A stretch of DNA of 48,956 nt from CAZFLY01 sp964519995 (lineage in GTDB: Bacteria > Planctomycetota > Phycisphaerae > Sedimentisphaerales > Anaerobacaceae). Positions 17,064-26,718 of the stretch are shown here, in pieces. The DNA is taken from the NCBI GenBank assembly GCA_964519995.1, contig CAZFLY010000019.1, positions 1-48,956 on the forward strand, read 5' to 3'. Below the pieces are notes generated by a model. The model saw nothing but the letters and a program-made list of their open reading frames with translations, did not search any database and was not told the DNA's origin. Each line of letters opens with the position of its first letter. The first letter of the stretch is position 1. The position numbers were made by a program, and so were the translations under genes.

Positions 17064-17522
17064 ATGGTATTTTCCGAGGACCGAAGAACCGTAGGGCCAA
17101 ACTGGGGAGGTGCCCCGGTTCAAATTGAGCCCGTTTCCGCAACTGTGACCTATAGCAATATCCAGGGCGACTGGCCGGAACAAGGCAATATCGACACAGA
17201 TCCCTGCTTCGCAAATCCAGCCGCTGGAGACTATCACTTGAAGTCTCAGGCTGGCAGGTGGGACTCCAATATCGGTAGCTGGGTTCAAGACGATGTCACA
17301 AGCCTATGTGTCGATGCAGGCAGCATTAGCAATCATATTGGCTTAGAGCCTTTTCCAAATGGCGGTGTGATAAATATGGGAGCGTATGGCGGCACTGTCC
17401 AGGCAAGCAAATCCTATTTCGGCGGTACCGTTTGTGAGACCATTGTCACTGGCGACATTAATGGCGATTGTAAAGTGGATTTCCTTGATCTAAGTTTAAT
17501 GGCTCAACACTGGTTTGAGTAA
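17064..17522 (+). pseudogene. C-terminal fragment of a beta-helix/dockerin-like secreted protein
   Basis: 152 residues that resemble only the tail of planctomycete right-handed beta-helix proteins: the last helix turn (SATVTYSNIQGDWPEQGN), the NIDTDPCFANPAAGDYHLKS segment, NMGAYGGTVQA, and a dockerin-like end GDINGDCKVDFLDLSLMA followed by QHWFE. There is no signal peptide and an in-frame TGA lies just before the ATG (17046-17048). Upstream sequence to the GH16 stop does not read as helix repeats. It is therefore most likely a remnant of a longer gene whose front was deleted, next to the GH16 gene. A small functional protein cannot be excluded. Confidence 0.7.
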
Positions 17523-17558
17523 AGATAGCGCACTGCAACGAGGGTGTGTCCTCCAGGG

Positions 17559-18752
17559 TTAAGGTCGAAAAATTAGTATCAGCACCGCCACACAGGCAAG
17601 CATGATTGCGCACGGGACTAAGAATACAGAACGCCATTGAAACTTATCTTCCCTTCTGAAACGGTCCATTGCTACGCCGGTAAACTGCGTTCCGAGGAAC
17701 AAACCAACGCCCATGGTTGCAGCGAATATGAGAGCCTGCATAGAACTTAAAATTTCTTTCGGTGCGACGCTTTTTGTAAATATCTGTCCCGCTATTATAA
17801 AGAACACATACGCAAGCCCGTGGAGCGATTGAGCGACGATAATCAACCACCATGGCTTTGTCGCAATATAAATTACATACAGTAACAGCCAACTTGCTGC
17901 GCCCAAAACCAGCGTCCACTTGAACCCGAACTTACTTAGCAACACACCCAACGCAAATAAGGTGGCCAGTGCCTGGACAAGTTGAGCGATGGCCATGGAT
18001 GCAGGGACATTTTTGGCACGAATTCCTACGTCCTGCATAAAAGGTGCGGTTCCCTGAAAGTAAAACTGCATAAGTCCGGCGGCGACTATCGAAACAATAA
18101 TAAAGATGAGGAAAGTCGGATCGCCGAGCATCTGGAACGCTCTTAGAATCGGTGCTCCACCAGATTTTGCCGGTGGCGTGTGAGGCAGCAACGAACAGGT
18201 AACTGCCATTATCACCGACAACACTGCAGCCAGGACAAGGCAATCTCTGCCTTCGGTCTCCGTCTTGAAGGTCCAACGCAGAGCGGTCAAGAAGTAACCG
18301 GCCAGCGCCCAGGCAATGGGAGCCCAAATGAATATCTTGGCAGAAGCAGCGTCAACGGCAGCTTCAGTCTCATAGGCCTTTACTAATTGATGAAACATCA
18401 GCGAGTTGACCAAAGGCAGCGTCGCGGCATAGAAAAAAGCATATAGCAGCATCACAGTAAACAGGCTCGTAAACCTTGTTTTCCAGGCAGCGACAAAAAG
18501 CAACAAAGCCCCAAACAAATGTGCTCCGGCAAGCATTAGCTCGGTGTTGACATATTGATCGGCGAGTTGACCGGCTATGAGCGGAGAGACAATACAAGCT
18601 AAAGGCAGCGTCGCGTATATCCAGCCGGTTTGTTTTCCGCTCATCTTCAGCGGCCCCAACAGCCGAGCGGCTAATACAGGATACCATGCCCCCCAGATAG
18701 CATACTCCAGGAACATTATCGCGCTAAGTTTTAGATACAATTGCCAGTCCAT
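17559..18752 (-). CDS. MFS nucleoside:H+ symporter-like sugar transporter
   Basis: 397 residues with about 12 hydrophobic segments. The start (LKLSAIMFLEYAIWGAWYPVLAARLL) and the SGKQTGWIYATLPLACIVSPLIAGQLADQY segment match the nucleoside/H+ symporter (NupG/XapB-like) branch of the major facilitator superfamily. In planctomycete sugar operons such proteins are commonly proposed to import sugars or their oxidised forms. It is the last gene of a three-gene operon, 23 bp after the isomerase gene, with AAGGAG eight bases before the ATG. The substrate is not shown by the sequence. Confidence 0.83.
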   Translation of the reverse strand: MDWQLYLKLSAIMFLEYAIWGAWYPVLAARLLGPLKMSGKQTGWIYATLPLACIVSPLIAGQLADQYVNTELMLAGAHLFGALLLFVAAWKTRFTSLFTVMLLYAFFYAATLPLVNSLMFHQLVKAYETEAAVDAASAKIFIWAPIAWALAGYFLTALRWTFKTETEGRDCLVLAAVLSVIMAVTCSLLPHTPPAKSGGAPILRAFQMLGDPTFLIFIIVSIVAAGLMQFYFQGTAPFMQDVGIRAKNVPASMAIAQLVQALATLFALGVLLSKFGFKWTLVLGAASWLLLYVIYIATKPWWLIIVAQSLHGLAYVFFIIAGQIFTKSVAPKEILSSMQALIFAATMGVGLFLGTQFTGVAMDRFRREDKFQWRSVFLVPCAIMLACVAVLILIFRP

Positions 18753-18775
18753 TGTTTATCTCCTTAGCCATCCGG

Positions 18776-19597
18776 CTATTTTCTATCAAATCTTCGCAGC
18801 CTCTCTGCAGCGAGCTTGATATCCGCAAGTCTATCATCACTGGCTTCACGCTCTATCGCCATAGCACCATTAAAGCCGATTTCCTGCAAAACATTTAAAA
18901 ACGCATTAATCCCTATTTCCCCATCACCCCAAGGCACTTCAATACCCCATGTGCCTTGTTGCTTTGTCCGAAGAGCATCTTTAATGTGGATATGCTTTAT
19001 CCACGGTGCCAGTATCCGCACCGCTGCAATCGGGTCACCTTTGTCGTACAAAATCATATTTGCGGGGTCGAAATTCACACCGATTGCAGGATGATTCAGT
19101 TTTTCGAGAAAACTTCTAAGTTCTTCTGCAGTCTCCTGACCTGTTTCAAGTAACAGCATGATTTTTTGGGCAGATGCTATGTCAGCGAGATATTTGATGC
19201 GATCGCAAAATTTCCTGGCATAAACAGCATTTCCATCATCTTTGAAACCAGCGTGCATTGACAGATACTTAACAGCTAATTGTGCCGTGACTTTAGCGGC
19301 CCCAACAAATAGTCCACGATTTTGCTCCCAACAGTCGTCCGGCACAACGCCGCCGGTCAGCTTTATACTTTCCAGCGTCGAGTAGTCTTCCTGTGGAAAG
19401 TCTATCATAGCGCTGCTTATCTTCCAGTTCTGTTGCTTGACGGTTTGCAGAAACTTCTCTCCTTCCTTTTCCATCGCCGGCCTGATGGCCAGATGTACAT
19501 GTTCAAGCCCAAGTTCATTCATCGCCTCTGCCACACCAGTGACATCGGTCTGGAGCGACCAACTGCAAACCCCTACTGGCCAATTTTTACATCTCAT
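18776..19597 (-). CDS. Sugar phosphate isomerase/epimerase (xylose isomerase-like TIM barrel)
   Basis: 273 residues of the AP-endonuclease-2/xylose-isomerase-like TIM barrel family. Metal-ligand regions are visible: a glutamate in LLLETGQET, GVNFDPANM, HIHIKDA with the metal-binding histidine, and a final glutamate in MAIERE. Members isomerise or epimerise sugars, keto-sugars or inositol derivatives, and some act on 3-keto-glycosides. It sits 29 bp after the Gfo/Idh/MocA gene and 23 bp before the symporter gene, so the three probably form one catabolic unit. The substrate is not known. Confidence 0.85.
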   Translation of the reverse strand: MRCKNWPVGVCSWSLQTDVTGVAEAMNELGLEHVHLAIRPAMEKEGEKFLQTVKQQNWKISSAMIDFPQEDYSTLESIKLTGGVVPDDCWEQNRGLFVGAAKVTAQLAVKYLSMHAGFKDDGNAVYARKFCDRIKYLADIASAQKIMLLLETGQETAEELRSFLEKLNHPAIGVNFDPANMILYDKGDPIAAVRILAPWIKHIHIKDALRTKQQGTWGIEVPWGDGEIGINAFLNVLQEIGFNGAMAIEREASDDRLADIKLAAERLRRFDRK

Positions 19598-19626
19598 TTC
19601 GCCGTTTTTCCGTCACGACTTATCAG

Positions 19627-20646
19627 TTATGTTATCGAGACCTTTTGCTTCTTCTTTAGGGATTCTTTTTCAGCGTTTACTATCCTCACGGAATTCCGTG
19701 ATTGCTCCAGCGTTGTGACCGGTTCAACCTTTTCGCCCTTTACGACCTTTGCAAAATGAGCTATCTCTAAAAACCAGCCGTCTCCTTTCTCCACCTCCGG
19801 CGTGAACGCTTCACCATCAGATGGGCATATCCTGAACTTCGGCTCTCGTGTCAGGTCGTAAACCAGCGTTGCTTTCTCCAGCACAATGTTAAAACTCATC
19901 TCAAAGCCAAACGCCGGCATCATCGCCCAACTGCCTTCTGCAGTTATCACCTTTTCGTCATCATAGAAATACTGTGTAACGATATGCAATAGACCGCCGG
20001 AAGGTGTTTTTGCGCCAGAACTGTAAACCGCCTGGGGCATGCCAAACAAATACTGTATGAAGTCCGTGTCGTGAATGTGCAAGTCCAGAGCCATCCCTCC
20101 ACTGCGCCTTTCGTCAAGGAACCAGTTATCGGCGCTCCATGTAGGCATAGCACCCAGACGCTGGAAGGTTGCAGCAATTACTTTGCCATACTCGGCACTA
20201 TCGACTATTTGCTTGGCCTTAGCGTATTCCGGCCAAAATCGGACGCACTGGCCGATTTGCAGCAACCTGCCGGCCTGATTGGCGTGGTCAATCATCCGCT
20301 GACAGTCTTCGACCGTCAGTGCCATTGGCTTCTCACACAATACATGCAGCCCCGCTGATAATGCCTTTATTGAATAATCCGCATGTAGATAAGTCGGCAG
20401 CGTAACCGAAACAGCATCAAGCCTTTCATTGGCCAGCATCTCTTCGAAATCCGAGTACAGACGAATGCTCCTGAACTCAATCATCTCATTAGCGTCACTG
20501 ACGTTACCAACTACTTTTTTAGTGTCCTCAACTATGTTTGGATTATTATCACAAACCGCCGTAACTTCTGCCCCACCAACGGCCTTCCAGCATTTGTAGT
20601 GCATCCGCCCCATAAAGCCGAAACCGATAATCCCCACTTTCAACAT
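19627..20646 (-). CDS. Gfo/Idh/MocA family NAD(P)-dependent oxidoreductase
   Basis: 339 residues from the ATG at 20646 (MLKVGIIGFGFMG). An ORF extension to 20679 adds 11 residues not expected before the Rossmann strand, and GGAGA lies upstream of the inner ATG. The NAD motif is GFGFMG. The catalytic EKPMA is present (CEKPMALTVEDC), and the H-x-x-D-like pair appears in ALDLHIHDTDFIQYLFG. Family members oxidise a hydroxyl of a sugar, inositol or glycoside. It is the first gene of the operon with the isomerase and symporter; the set suggests uptake, oxidation and isomerisation of one sugar-type substrate. Confidence 0.88.
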   Translation of the reverse strand: MLKVGIIGFGFMGRMHYKCWKAVGGAEVTAVCDNNPNIVEDTKKVVGNVSDANEMIEFRSIRLYSDFEEMLANERLDAVSVTLPTYLHADYSIKALSAGLHVLCEKPMALTVEDCQRMIDHANQAGRLLQIGQCVRFWPEYAKAKQIVDSAEYGKVIAATFQRLGAMPTWSADNWFLDERRSGGMALDLHIHDTDFIQYLFGMPQAVYSSGAKTPSGGLLHIVTQYFYDDEKVITAEGSWAMMPAFGFEMSFNIVLEKATLVYDLTREPKFRICPSDGEAFTPEVEKGDGWFLEIAHFAKVVKGEKVEPVTTLEQSRNSVRIVNAEKESLKKKQKVSIT

Positions 20647-20873
20647 GACTCTTGGCTCTCCTGACATTTCACAGCCCAAATCAACTTTTAAATTAGCAGT
20701 TGGAATTCTACCAAAGTCAGTAGTATTATAAAACTCGTTTCTCCTATCAAAGCCAACGCAGATATGATTGGAGGCGGAGAATTTACTTTGAACACAAGAA
20801 TAACCAAAACGTATTTTAAAAATGTAAAAAATAATGGTGGAAAAGAAGCTTAAGCTTAAACATGGAGGTGATT

Positions 20874-21503
20874 ATGAGCAAGCTAATCTATATTAAAGCC
20901 TCGCCTATGGGCGACCTTTCCTTCTCAACTGCCGTAGCCGATGCCTTTGTTGACACCTATAGCAAAACACACCCTGATGACAATGTAGAAGTAATCGAGC
21001 TTTTCAAGGCCGAACTTCCAGCTTTCGATTTTGGTGCCGCCTCAGCGAAATACAAGATAATGCACGGCAAGGAACATTCCCAGCAAGACCGACGGATATG
21101 GGACAACATCGTATCTGTGATTGAAACGTTCAAATCTGCAGATAAGTACATCTTAGCTGTACCTATGTGGAACTTCTCGATTCCTTATCGCCTGAAACAG
21201 TATATCGATATCATTATCCAGCCTGGGCTGACCTTTGGCGTTACCAAAGATGGCAATTACGAAGGACTGGTGAAGAACAAGCGCGCCCTTGTTGTGTATG
21301 CTCGCGGTGGTGAGTATCCTCCTGGAACACCTCAAGAGGCTTTTGACCTGCAGAAAAATTACGTCGAACTGATACTGGGCTTTATGGGAATTACTGACTT
21401 TCAATCTGTGACAGTTGAGCCGACCTTGGCTGGCGCCGAAATAGCGAATAAAAAACGCGAACAAGCAATTACAAAAGCCAAAGTTATGGCTAAGGAATTC
21501 TGA
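20874..21503 (+). CDS. azoR: FMN-dependent NADH-azoreductase/quinone reductase
   Basis: 209 residues from the ATG at 20874. The ATG at 20862 is rejected because GGAGG at 20864-20868 lies inside it and is correctly placed for the second start. Flavodoxin-like fold with the FMN phosphate loop KASPMGDLSFS, VPMWNFSIPYRLKQYID contacting the isoalloxazine, and VYARGGEYPPGTP. AzoR enzymes reduce quinones and azo compounds by two-electron transfer from NADH and guard against thiol and quinone stress. It is monocistronic and divergent from the sugar operon. The gene symbol is given on family resemblance. Confidence 0.85.
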   Translation: MSKLIYIKASPMGDLSFSTAVADAFVDTYSKTHPDDNVEVIELFKAELPAFDFGAASAKYKIMHGKEHSQQDRRIWDNIVSVIETFKSADKYILAVPMWNFSIPYRLKQYIDIIIQPGLTFGVTKDGNYEGLVKNKRALVVYARGGEYPPGTPQEAFDLQKNYVELILGFMGITDFQSVTVEPTLAGAEIANKKREQAITKAKVMAKEF

Positions 21504-21553
21504 GAAGTATTAGATCAGTTAAATGACAAATGACAGCTCGTGAAAGTGCGCTT

Positions 21554-23572
21554 TCAGGCATATATCATTTTATGTGCTCTGAGTAACTCGGCCACACTCC
21601 ATGCTTGAGCTATACACCCTTTTGGCGCATGTGGAGTATTGCCATCAAATATCTCCGATATACTACCGAGACAAGCATCCTCAGTTAAATGCCGCATCAA
21701 AGGCTGAACGAATTCAGCAGCTTCTTGCTTGCTTTTTTTACTATAGCCATTGACCTTCAAATATGCCTCAATAAATGGTCCCATCAAGTACGGCCAAACC
21801 GTGCCCTGGTGATATGCTTCATCTCTATCACGCATAGGTCCTGTATATATTTTCTTATAGTTAGGATGCTGAATGTTTAGCGTTCGCAGGCCATAAGGCG
21901 TTAGCAGCGCCTTATATACGACATTCACAATCGACTTTTGCTGCTCCGGTGATAGTGTTGGCGCAAATGGAAGTGACACAGCGAATATCTGATTTGGCCG
22001 AAGAGTAGCATCAACCAAGCCGTCAGGAAGAACGCAATCGTTTAAGTAGCCACACTGCTCATTCCAAAACAGCCTGCAGAAACTATCTGCAACCTTCGCA
22101 GCCATAGATCTATAGTAGCTTTCACTTTCCTGATTTCGACCAGAATAAAATCGAGCCAACAAACAAAGACAGTTGTGCCAGAGGGCATTAACCTCCACGG
22201 CTTTTCCCCAGCGGGGAGTGAACGCAATTCCATCATATTTGGCATCCATCCACGTTAGCTGCGTCTCATTATTGCCGGCAGTTATAAGCCCATCAGAGTC
22301 AGCATGAATATCGAACCTTGTGCCCTTCTGGTAAGAGTCTATTATCCAACGGATCACCGGTAGAAGCTCCTGCGCGAACGTCTTCAAATCATTTGTAGCA
22401 TCCAAGTACTGGAAAGCTGCGTTGATAAACCACAGGGAAGCATCCACACTATTAAAACACGCCGTATCGCTATGGTCATCGAAACGGTTCGGAATCATGC
22501 CCTCATCTGCCGCATTGGCAAAAGTAGTCAGGACTGATTTAGCCTGTCCAAACCTGCCGGTTATGAGCAATAATCCAGGCAAACTTATAAAAGCATCTCT
22601 TCCCCAGTCGGCAAACCACGGAAAACCAGCCAAAATAGTTGTTCGATAGTTGTGATCCGAATGTCGCTTTGTTATGAACCGGTCTGCCGCCAAACAGAGT
22701 ATCTCAAACTTCTCGTCTTTAGCTTTTGCAGCAGCAATTACCTCAATCTGATGCCTTCTCAGCGTCTCCCTCCACCCATTGACATCAGCATTAACAAAAT
22801 ATTCGGGCCTGTAGCAATCACTAAGATTAGCCTGAAAAACGATCTGTGCTTGCCCTTTTATACGGCACTTAAAGAAACCAGGCGTCCATAAATCCTCACT
22901 AAAATTCTGTCCTCTTTCTCTATCATTGCGATAAACGAAACTAAACCACCACTGCGGGTCCTGCTCAAAATTCATCGATGGGCAACTCAAAAACAACTCG
23001 CAACTGTTTGGTACATTGTGTCGAATCACTAATCCATCATTACATTGTCTCGAACATAATGGTGCATAAGATTTCTGCAATGTGTGAAAATCCCGCAAGC
23101 CCACAAACGGCCGTAGAACAAACTCAATCGGCACACCGACTTCTGTGAAATTGTAGAGGATGACGGCAGTATCAATATCACGTAATAGATACAGAGACTT
23201 CATCAGCCTAAAGTCGTCCAATTGATAATCAAAATGTACTCCCTGGTCTTGTCTAAATTGTTTCATATAGACATAGCCCAACGGAGCAAGTTTGTCGTTG
23301 AACTCGAATGTTGAAAGTTTTAATATATTTGTACCGTGTATTACCATCTCCAGACAATTGGCCAATGCCATTATCCTATTAGCCGGCGGATTAAGCGATC
23401 CAACAAGCAAGCCATGATAGCCCCTCGTATTACAGCCAATCACTGTCGAGGAAGCATAGCTGCCGCGTTCATTCGTCAACAACCATTCCTTGCTCAGCAA
23501 CTCGTCAACAGACTTATCACTCGTTGACACGGACGCAATTTGGACTTCTTTTGTTTTTTGCAGTGTTAGCAC
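21554..23572 (-). CDS. Amylo-alpha-1,6-glucosidase / glycogen debranching enzyme
   Basis: About 672 residues. The N-terminal GDE domain reads KEWLLTNERGSYASSTVIG and NTRGYHGLLVGSLNPP; the C-terminal (alpha/alpha)6 barrel of GH133 has GFPWFADWGRDAFISLPGLL, the DASLWFINA region and a late YTGPMRDRDEAYHQGTVWPYLMGPF. The family removes alpha-1,6 branch residues from glycogen-like glucans. The open frame extends to a TTG at 23614 without Shine-Dalgarno; the GTG at 23572 has GGGAG six bases upstream and is preferred, though either is possible. It is the last gene of the alpha-glucan operon, right after the GH57 gene. Confidence 0.87.
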   Translation of the reverse strand: MLTLQKTKEVQIASVSTSDKSVDELLSKEWLLTNERGSYASSTVIGCNTRGYHGLLVGSLNPPANRIMALANCLEMVIHGTNILKLSTFEFNDKLAPLGYVYMKQFRQDQGVHFDYQLDDFRLMKSLYLLRDIDTAVILYNFTEVGVPIEFVLRPFVGLRDFHTLQKSYAPLCSRQCNDGLVIRHNVPNSCELFLSCPSMNFEQDPQWWFSFVYRNDRERGQNFSEDLWTPGFFKCRIKGQAQIVFQANLSDCYRPEYFVNADVNGWRETLRRHQIEVIAAAKAKDEKFEILCLAADRFITKRHSDHNYRTTILAGFPWFADWGRDAFISLPGLLLITGRFGQAKSVLTTFANAADEGMIPNRFDDHSDTACFNSVDASLWFINAAFQYLDATNDLKTFAQELLPVIRWIIDSYQKGTRFDIHADSDGLITAGNNETQLTWMDAKYDGIAFTPRWGKAVEVNALWHNCLCLLARFYSGRNQESESYYRSMAAKVADSFCRLFWNEQCGYLNDCVLPDGLVDATLRPNQIFAVSLPFAPTLSPEQQKSIVNVVYKALLTPYGLRTLNIQHPNYKKIYTGPMRDRDEAYHQGTVWPYLMGPFIEAYLKVNGYSKKSKQEAAEFVQPLMRHLTEDACLGSISEIFDGNTPHAPKGCIAQAWSVAELLRAHKMIYA

Positions 23573-23624
23573 TTCACGCTCCCAAGAGGCAAGATGGCAA
23601 AAATGCAAAATCAAGCAGATCTAT

Positions 23625-24872
23625 TTAATTTACCATCCGTAAACCAGGAGGATTTTTGTTTTGCGACAGGCTTTGGAATGTACCCCCATTTAAGCGTCCG
23701 GCACAACGGCTCTGGAGATTGTCAAGCACATTCATGAAATTTATATACGAATCATACGGCGAATCGTAAGGATTAAAATATTTGTGCACATCGCCATCAG
23801 CAAAGTACTTTGTACACATATAATAAAAATGATCCGATATCTGCAGTCTTCGCCAATCTGCGATAATCCCCTCGTCATTTGTCTCTTTAATCTTCTTTTC
23901 CAGCCGATACAACTCATGAATCGCGCTGGACTGCATGGCGTTTCCAAGCCAAGCTGAGAGGTCCCTTTCGGTGTCGGCCCAGCTTATCACGTGCGGGACA
24001 TCAACCGTGTCAATAGCCCCATACGCCTGAACTACTTCACTGGGTGTCTTGAAGTCATTATCCGGATGCTTAAGTATTTCAGCCGGAAGGTGACGCATGA
24101 AATCAAATATGCCCGTATCTTTCCACTGGTGCTCGCCAAACGTCTCATAATCCATAAATAGATTCACCACATTGCCGTTGCCATTGATATTGCTTATCCA
24201 TCTGGCGAATTTATCCGCTGTCAGAGGCCACTCCCGCCAATTACGGTTGGAGAATCTGAATGCAATATCATCGCTCAGCGCGTAATTCTTCAGAAGCAGT
24301 TTCAATCTATTACAACCCTTTGGATGATATACAAAGGCAGGGCTTCGCACACCAAGAATGTGATCTGCCCCCTCTGTTATTATTGCATCAAAGTTACCCA
24401 TCGACTCAACGAGCAACGCCAGATCATTATTGTATATCAGCTCAGTATTTCTGAAAATCCGCGGTCTCTGTCCAAAAAGACCGTGGATCGTTTCTACGTG
24501 TTTTTGCACCTGCTCGACAAATTCGCTACGAGAGTACAAAAAACTGAGACTATGGTAGTACGTCTCAGCTAAGAACTCGACGCACCCTGTTTCTGCCAGA
24601 GCATCAAAAGTGCTTATGACCTCCGGTGAAAAGTGCTGAAGTTGCTCTAACAAAACACCGGTTATGCTATAGGAAACTTTGAACCTGCCCTCAAATCTGC
24701 CTATCAGATCCAGAAGCAGTCGGTTTGCAGGAAGATAGCACTTGTTTGCTACCTTTCTGCAAATAAAAGCATTCTTATAATCATCAAAATATGTGCTGCT
24801 TTTATCAAATACGGTGTAGTGCCTCAATCGCAAGGGCTGATGAACCTGAAAATAAAAACATACGGAAGGCAT
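23625..24872 (-). CDS. GH57 alpha-amylase/4-alpha-glucanotransferase-like protein
   Basis: 415 residues of the GH57 family. The first conserved region is YFQVHQPLRLR. The catalytic nucleophile is E144 in IFRNTELIYN and the acid/base is D241 in LFMDYETFGEHQ, so both catalytic residues are present. GH57 enzymes act on alpha-1,4-glucans as amylases, transferases or amylopullulanases. Short bacterial forms like this one often sit beside glycogen synthase and debranching enzymes, as here (the debranching gene starts within 60 bp downstream and the GT gene ends 72 bp upstream). The exact activity is not settled by sequence. Confidence 0.88.
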   Translation of the reverse strand: MPSVCFYFQVHQPLRLRHYTVFDKSSTYFDDYKNAFICRKVANKCYLPANRLLLDLIGRFEGRFKVSYSITGVLLEQLQHFSPEVISTFDALAETGCVEFLAETYYHSLSFLYSRSEFVEQVQKHVETIHGLFGQRPRIFRNTELIYNNDLALLVESMGNFDAIITEGADHILGVRSPAFVYHPKGCNRLKLLLKNYALSDDIAFRFSNRNWREWPLTADKFARWISNINGNGNVVNLFMDYETFGEHQWKDTGIFDFMRHLPAEILKHPDNDFKTPSEVVQAYGAIDTVDVPHVISWADTERDLSAWLGNAMQSSAIHELYRLEKKIKETNDEGIIADWRRLQISDHFYYMCTKYFADGDVHKYFNPYDSPYDSYINFMNVLDNLQSRCAGRLNGGTFQSLSQNKNPPGLRMVN

Positions 24873-24944
24873 TTCTCACAAAAATCCTGAATTTGCTGAG
24901 ACAGACTTTGCTCAGCTTTCTCCTCTTACAACTCCTGTTTCCGA

Positions 24945-26267
24945 TCAAACTCTAACGAGCATCTCTTCATAGATGTCAGCACATCTCTGTGCGCTATCTT
25001 TCCATCGCAGTTTCCTCACCTCGAAATTGCCGTGACTCCTCAGTGTCAATCGCAATGGCGGATATTTCAACACAGCAATAATCTTGTTTGCCATTTCTTC
25101 AATGTCCCAGAAGTCCACTTTCAATGCGTGTTTCAGAACTTCCGAAACGCCGCTTTGCTTGCTTATTATAACAGGTACATCGTTGTCTAATGCCTCCAAA
25201 GGTGCTATCCCAAACGGCTCAGACACTGAAGGCATAACATACAAATCAGCCATTCTGTATATTTTTTGTACGTCCTCACCTCGCAAGAAACCCGTGAACA
25301 GTACTTTATGCCCAATGCCAAGTTGAGCAGCCATTTCAATCGACATGGGCATCAGGTCACCGGAGCCAGCCATCACGAACTTGACGTTGTCCATAACCTC
25401 TAAAACTTTTTTTGCCGCCTGTAAAAAATATTCTGGGCCCTTTTGCATTGTAATCCGGCCCAGGAACAATATGATTTTCTCATTCTTGCTTATGCCGGCC
25501 TCAGCCAACGGCCAGTCTTTGTGGCCGTTTCGCTCTACACCGTTATATACTACCTCAACCTTCTCCCCACTAATACCATATCGGCTTATGATAATCCCAC
25601 GTGTGAAATGGCTCACCGCTATAACTTTGTCCGCTTTCTCCATCCCCTCGCGCTCTATGTCATAAATTACTTGATTAACGTGCTCACCACTACGGTCGAA
25701 CTCGGTTGAATGCACGTGCACAACAAGAGGCTTGCCACTCATTTCCGCGACGGCGATTCCTGCCGGGTATGTCAGCCAATCGTGTGCATGCACGATGTCA
25801 AATTGCTCATTTTTAGCTAATTCTGCAGCCACAACGGCATAACGATATACCTCGGCATACATATCACCGCTATAGTCAATCCCCGTCCCAATGTCATTCG
25901 CTGCGCCGACAACATCAGCTTGCATCTTTCGCTTCTGCTGTAAAGTTTGGTTGATCCGTCGCTCGTAAGCCTCGGACGTTGAATAAGGCTGCAGCGCCGA
26001 AGCAATAGTGCGAAATTTTACGTTTCTCAATCCACCGAACTGATACGATAACGACGAAGTCAAAGAAGTTGGTGTCAGAATTTTAACGTGAGTGCTATAT
26101 TGGCTTTGTACTATTTGCGGTAGGACAAAGATCACCCTCAATCCAATTTCATCCATTGCCTTGGTGAGGCCGTAGCATGCCGTGCCGAGCCCGCCACTTA
26201 TAAAGGGGGGAAATTCCCAACCCAACATGAATATTCTAATGTTGCCCCCCTCATTGTATAGTCCCAT
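24945..26267 (-). CDS. Glycogen synthase-like glycosyltransferase (GT4/GT5 type)
   Basis: 440 residues. The N-terminal half opens IRIFMLGWEFPPFISGGLGTACYGL, the GG-L nucleotide-sugar loop of starch/glycogen-synthase-like transferases, and has DIVHAHDWLTYPAG. The C-terminal half has ILFLGRITMQKGPEYF and the E-x7-E motif SEPFGIAPLEAL. It is two GT-B Rossmann domains. With GH57 and debranching genes downstream, the likely role is glycogen or alpha-glucan synthesis, but GT4 enzymes of other roles look alike. The start at 26267 has no Shine-Dalgarno; an inner ATG at 26228 would cut into the first strand and is not preferred. Confidence 0.85.
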   Translation of the reverse strand: MGLYNEGGNIRIFMLGWEFPPFISGGLGTACYGLTKAMDEIGLRVIFVLPQIVQSQYSTHVKILTPTSLTSSLSYQFGGLRNVKFRTIASALQPYSTSEAYERRINQTLQQKRKMQADVVGAANDIGTGIDYSGDMYAEVYRYAVVAAELAKNEQFDIVHAHDWLTYPAGIAVAEMSGKPLVVHVHSTEFDRSGEHVNQVIYDIEREGMEKADKVIAVSHFTRGIIISRYGISGEKVEVVYNGVERNGHKDWPLAEAGISKNEKIILFLGRITMQKGPEYFLQAAKKVLEVMDNVKFVMAGSGDLMPMSIEMAAQLGIGHKVLFTGFLRGEDVQKIYRMADLYVMPSVSEPFGIAPLEALDNDVPVIISKQSGVSEVLKHALKVDFWDIEEMANKIIAVLKYPPLRLTLRSHGNFEVRKLRWKDSAQRCADIYEEMLVRV

Positions 26268-26718
26268 AATTTTAAGCTCGTTAAGAAATTACTCTGTATG
26301 CTCTTCTCAGAACCAGCATTATTAGTCAACACACCTGAACAATTCCAGCCTGCAAAAACAATTAACCTACAGCCGGTAAAGACCTTATCGGCAGGAAATT
26401 AAGCAACCTTAATTGAAAGCCTTGTAAAAAAAGACTATATACTCTTAACCTTGTAGTATAAATCGGGATTTTCAGCCGCATAAGTTCAACAAATTTTGCT
26501 TAAAGTGTCGATTTTGGTGTTAATATCAATTATTTTATAGGCGGCTCCGCAGCCTGGTAAATTGAGGAATTTAGTAAATAATGTAGATAACAATGTGGGT
26601 GGTTAAATCATGCACAAATCGTCTATTGCGTTGCCTATAGACATTAATACCAGCCAATATAGACATATCTTTTGTCAACAACTGGCAAATCGGTAACTAT
26701 CAGCTGCGAAAGAGTAAT
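26268..26718. other. Gene-free region between the alpha-glucan operon and the histone gene
   Basis: AT-rich DNA upstream of the glycosyltransferase gene. No coding sequence, RNA gene or convincing consensus promoter is seen. A loose TTGAAA (26413) and TATACT (26438) pair on the plus strand has a 19-bp spacer and no gene behind it. Confidence 0.4.

Noticed and set aside
26413..26443. Plus-strand TTGAAA/TATACT promoter in the gap before the histone terminator
   Set aside because: The spacer is 19 bp and no gene or RNA is evident downstream.
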